A DNA stretch of 64,000 bases from Actinomyces procaprae (GTDB lineage Bacteria > Actinomycetota > Actinomycetes > Actinomycetales > Actinomycetaceae), in assembly GCF_004798665.1 (NCBI RefSeq), contig NZ_CP039292.1:2790001-2854000 (forward strand), written 5' to 3'. Shown piece by piece: positions 62,412-64,000 of this stretch (positions are counted from its first letter, which is position 1; the number at the start of each line of letters is the position of its first letter). Both the position numbers and the translations under genes were made by a program. The notes below the pieces were generated by a model, which saw only the letters and a program-made list of their open reading frames with translations, ran no database searches and was not told the origin of the DNA.

Positions 62412-63734
62412 CTATTCCTTGGCGGCGGCCGCGGTCATGGCGTCGACGATGCCCTGGGCGTCGCCCTTGCCCGCCAGCATGTCGACCACCGCGACGTTCA
62501 GCGCGTTGCCGACGTTCTGCCCCAGGGAGGTGTCCAGCCACACCTGGGAATAGGCGGCGTTGTTGTTGGCCTCCACCTGCGGAAGCAGAGCCTCCTGGGT
62601 GACTACGTCCTGCGCGTTCTCGTTGACGGGGATGGTCTCGAAGGCGTCGGCGTAGGCCTCCTGATTGGCCTCACTCATGAAGAAGTTGAGGAACTCGGCG
62701 CACAGCTCGGCCGGGGCGGTGGAGGAGCAGGCATAGCCGTCCACCCCACCCATGATTGCGGTCGGGTCGCCCTCGCCGCCCTCGACGGCCGGGAAGGGGA
62801 ACCAGCGCAGGTCGGGCAGCGGCTGCTCATCCGGCGTCAGCGAGGCGATCACACCGACGTTCCAGGTGCCCATGAGCTCCATGGCGGCCTGGTGGTTGGC
62901 CACCATGCCGGCCGAGGAGCCGGCGCCCTGCTGGGCGGAGGTGGTCAGGTAGCCGCTGTTGAAGGGCTCGGTGGCGGCGAAGTCAGCCAGATCCTCCCCG
63001 GCGTCGACCCAGCACTGGTCGGAGAAATCCAACTCCGCCAGTGAGGACTCCAAGGTCTCCTGGCTGCACTCGCGCAGGGCGAAGAAGTAGTACCAGTGGG
63101 CGGCGGGCCAGGCGTCCTTGGCCCCCAGCGCAATCGGCGAGGTCCCGGACTCCTTCAGTTTGGCCACCGCGTCGGACAGCTCCTCCATGGTGGCGGGCTC
63201 CTCGGTGATGCCCGCGGCGTCGAACAGGTCCTGGGAGTAGTAGATGCCGCCGGGCTGGAGCGAGGTGGGCATGGCGTAGACGCCGTCCTCGATCGTGTAG
63301 GCGGAGAAGGCGCCCTCGGGGACCTCCGCGGCCACGGTCTCATCGATCATGTCGGAGATGTCTAGGATGAGTCCGGCGTCGACCATGTCGCGCAGCTTGC
63401 CGCCACCGCGCGCGAGGAAGACGTCAGGCCCCTCACCGGCGTTCTGAGCGGTCTGCAGCTTGCCGTCCAGGTCCTCGTTCTGAATGGCCTGGACCTCCAC
63501 CGTGACACCCTCGTGGGACGCCTCGAAGTCCGCGGCAATGGTCTCCCAGTATTCCGAACCGGGACCTGTGGTCGCGTTGTGCCAGAGGGTGAGGGTGTTG
63601 TCGTCTCCGCCTCCACCGGCGCCGCCGCCGCAGGCCGCCAGGGCCAGCGATGCGGTCAGGACACCGGCCATCATTCCCGCCACGCGACGGCGGGAACGGG
63701 CAGGATGGGGGTTGTGAGCACTGAGCTTCATCAT
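62412..63734 (-). CDS. sugar ABC transporter substrate-binding lipoprotein (first copy)
   Basis: 440 residues from ATG 63734 (GGAGG five bases upstream; ATG 63731 also possible). Lipobox LAAC (Cys34), Gly-rich linker, then the CUT1 binding fold. Paralog of 56678-57973. First gene of the operon under the strong promoter at 63805-63832 with an operator just inside the transcript. Confidence 0.93.
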   Translation of the reverse strand: MMKLSAHNPHPARSRRRVAGMMAGVLTASLALAACGGGAGGGGDDNTLTLWHNATTGPGSEYWETIAADFEASHEGVTVEVQAIQNEDLDGKLQTAQNAGEGPDVFLARGGGKLRDMVDAGLILDISDMIDETVAAEVPEGAFSAYTIEDGVYAMPTSLQPGGIYYSQDLFDAAGITEEPATMEELSDAVAKLKESGTSPIALGAKDAWPAAHWYYFFALRECSQETLESSLAELDFSDQCWVDAGEDLADFAATEPFNSGYLTTSAQQGAGSSAGMVANHQAAMELMGTWNVGVIASLTPDEQPLPDLRWFPFPAVEGGEGDPTAIMGGVDGYACSSTAPAELCAEFLNFFMSEANQEAYADAFETIPVNENAQDVVTQEALLPQVEANNNAAYSQVWLDTSLGQNVGNALNVAVVDMLAGKGDAQGIVDAMTAAAAKE

Positions 63735-63772
63735 TGAAACCTCCGAGTACGGGCGCGTCCGATCAGGCTGAC

Positions 63773-63832
63773 CGAAATATTTCGCGAATCCGTCTGACAT
63801 GTTTAGTATAGCGGCGCACGTAAATCTGTCAA
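63773..63832 (-). promoter_or_regulatory. strong promoter with palindromic operator
   Basis: On the minus strand TTGACA (63827-63832), 16 bases, TATACT (63805-63810), the best promoter match in the window. The perfect palindrome CGAAATATTTCG (63773-63784) lies about 15 bases after the predicted start site, where a LacI-family repressor would block transcription. Confidence 0.75.
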
Positions 63833-63869
63833 GTACTGTGCTACCGCACTCTCCAACGAAGGAGCCGCC

Positions 63870-64000
63870 ATGTCCTACTTCGACCTGCCGCTGCAAGAAC
63901 TCGAGGTTTACGCTCCGGATCTACACGAGCCGGAGGACTTCGACGCCTTCTGGGCACGCACGCTCGCCGAGAACCCCTTCGTTCCCTCCAGCGTGACCGC
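63870..64000 (+). CDS. acetylxylan esterase / cephalosporin-C deacetylase-like (AXE1), 5' part
   Basis: ATG 63870 has GAAGGAG upstream. The first 43 codons (MSYFDLPLQELEVYAPDLHE ... DFDAFWARTLAEN) match the start of AXE1-family esterases, which remove acetyl groups from xylo-oligosaccharides. The catalytic Ser region lies beyond the window end. Divergent from the xylo-oligosaccharide importer, so co-regulation through the shared 135-base gap is likely. Confidence 0.75.
   Translation, partial: MSYFDLPLQELEVYAPDLHEPEDFDAFWARTLAENPFVPSSVT

Overview
The window is chromosomal DNA from a high-GC Gram-positive bacterium, most likely an Actinomyces or close relative in the Actinomycetaceae. Support comes from the rpoBC / rplJL / rplKA / nusG / secE / tRNA-Trp order, a TTG-started actinobacterial-type rpoB, a 32-residue bS22 gene, a BldC-type helix-turn-helix gene, frequent GTG/TTG starts, and carbohydrate ABC importers that carry no ATPase of their own. 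All identifications were made by reading the sequence; no database search was run.

1-8.6 kb (minus strand): a cassette of poorly characterised envelope or cytoskeletal genes. It holds a large tubulin/FtsZ-like protein (cut by the window start), a secreted and membrane-anchored von Willebrand A protein, a small membrane protein translationally coupled to it, an LRV-repeat/TM/Cys-rich extracytoplasmic protein, and a secreted protein that may start at ACG. This is the best candidate for an undescribed system. 8.6-10.6 kb: a gene-poor stretch with a long hairpin, the remnant of an old IS right end, and a decayed ISL3-type IS.

10.7-27.3 kb (minus strand): transcription/translation core, namely rpoC, rpoB, rplL, rplJ (with an attenuator leader), rplA, rplK, nusG, secE and tRNA-Trp. 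An OmpA-domain lipoprotein and a receptor Ser/Thr kinase sit between rplJ and rplA. Hairpins separate most of these units.

27.4-35.6 kb: metabolic genes, comprising an aspartate-type aminotransferase, a D-tartrate-dehydratase-like enolase-superfamily enzyme, a MITE-like element, an AGCS alanine/glycine symporter, an APH-fold kinase, an adenosine deaminase and murB.

35.6-43.3 kb: an arabinan/arabino-oligosaccharide locus. A secreted GH43 lipoprotein is divergent from an SBP-permease-permease-GH43-DUF624 operon, with a LacI regulator at the end. Both divergent promoters carry the same TAACGWTGTA motif. 43.3-48.6 kb: bS22, a BldC-like gene, and a Trk-type K+ uptake pair (trkH, trkA) split by a TetR/hydrolase pair.

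48.6-64 kb: two xylan/xylo-oligosaccharide type loci. The first is a LacI-controlled seven-gene operon: SBP, two permeases, a Gfo/Idh/MocA protein, a tautomerase, an SDR and a GH10 xylanase. The second is SBP, two permeases, GH3 and a second paralogous SBP, divergent from an acetylxylan-esterase-like gene cut by the window end. Palindromic operators sit at both promoters.
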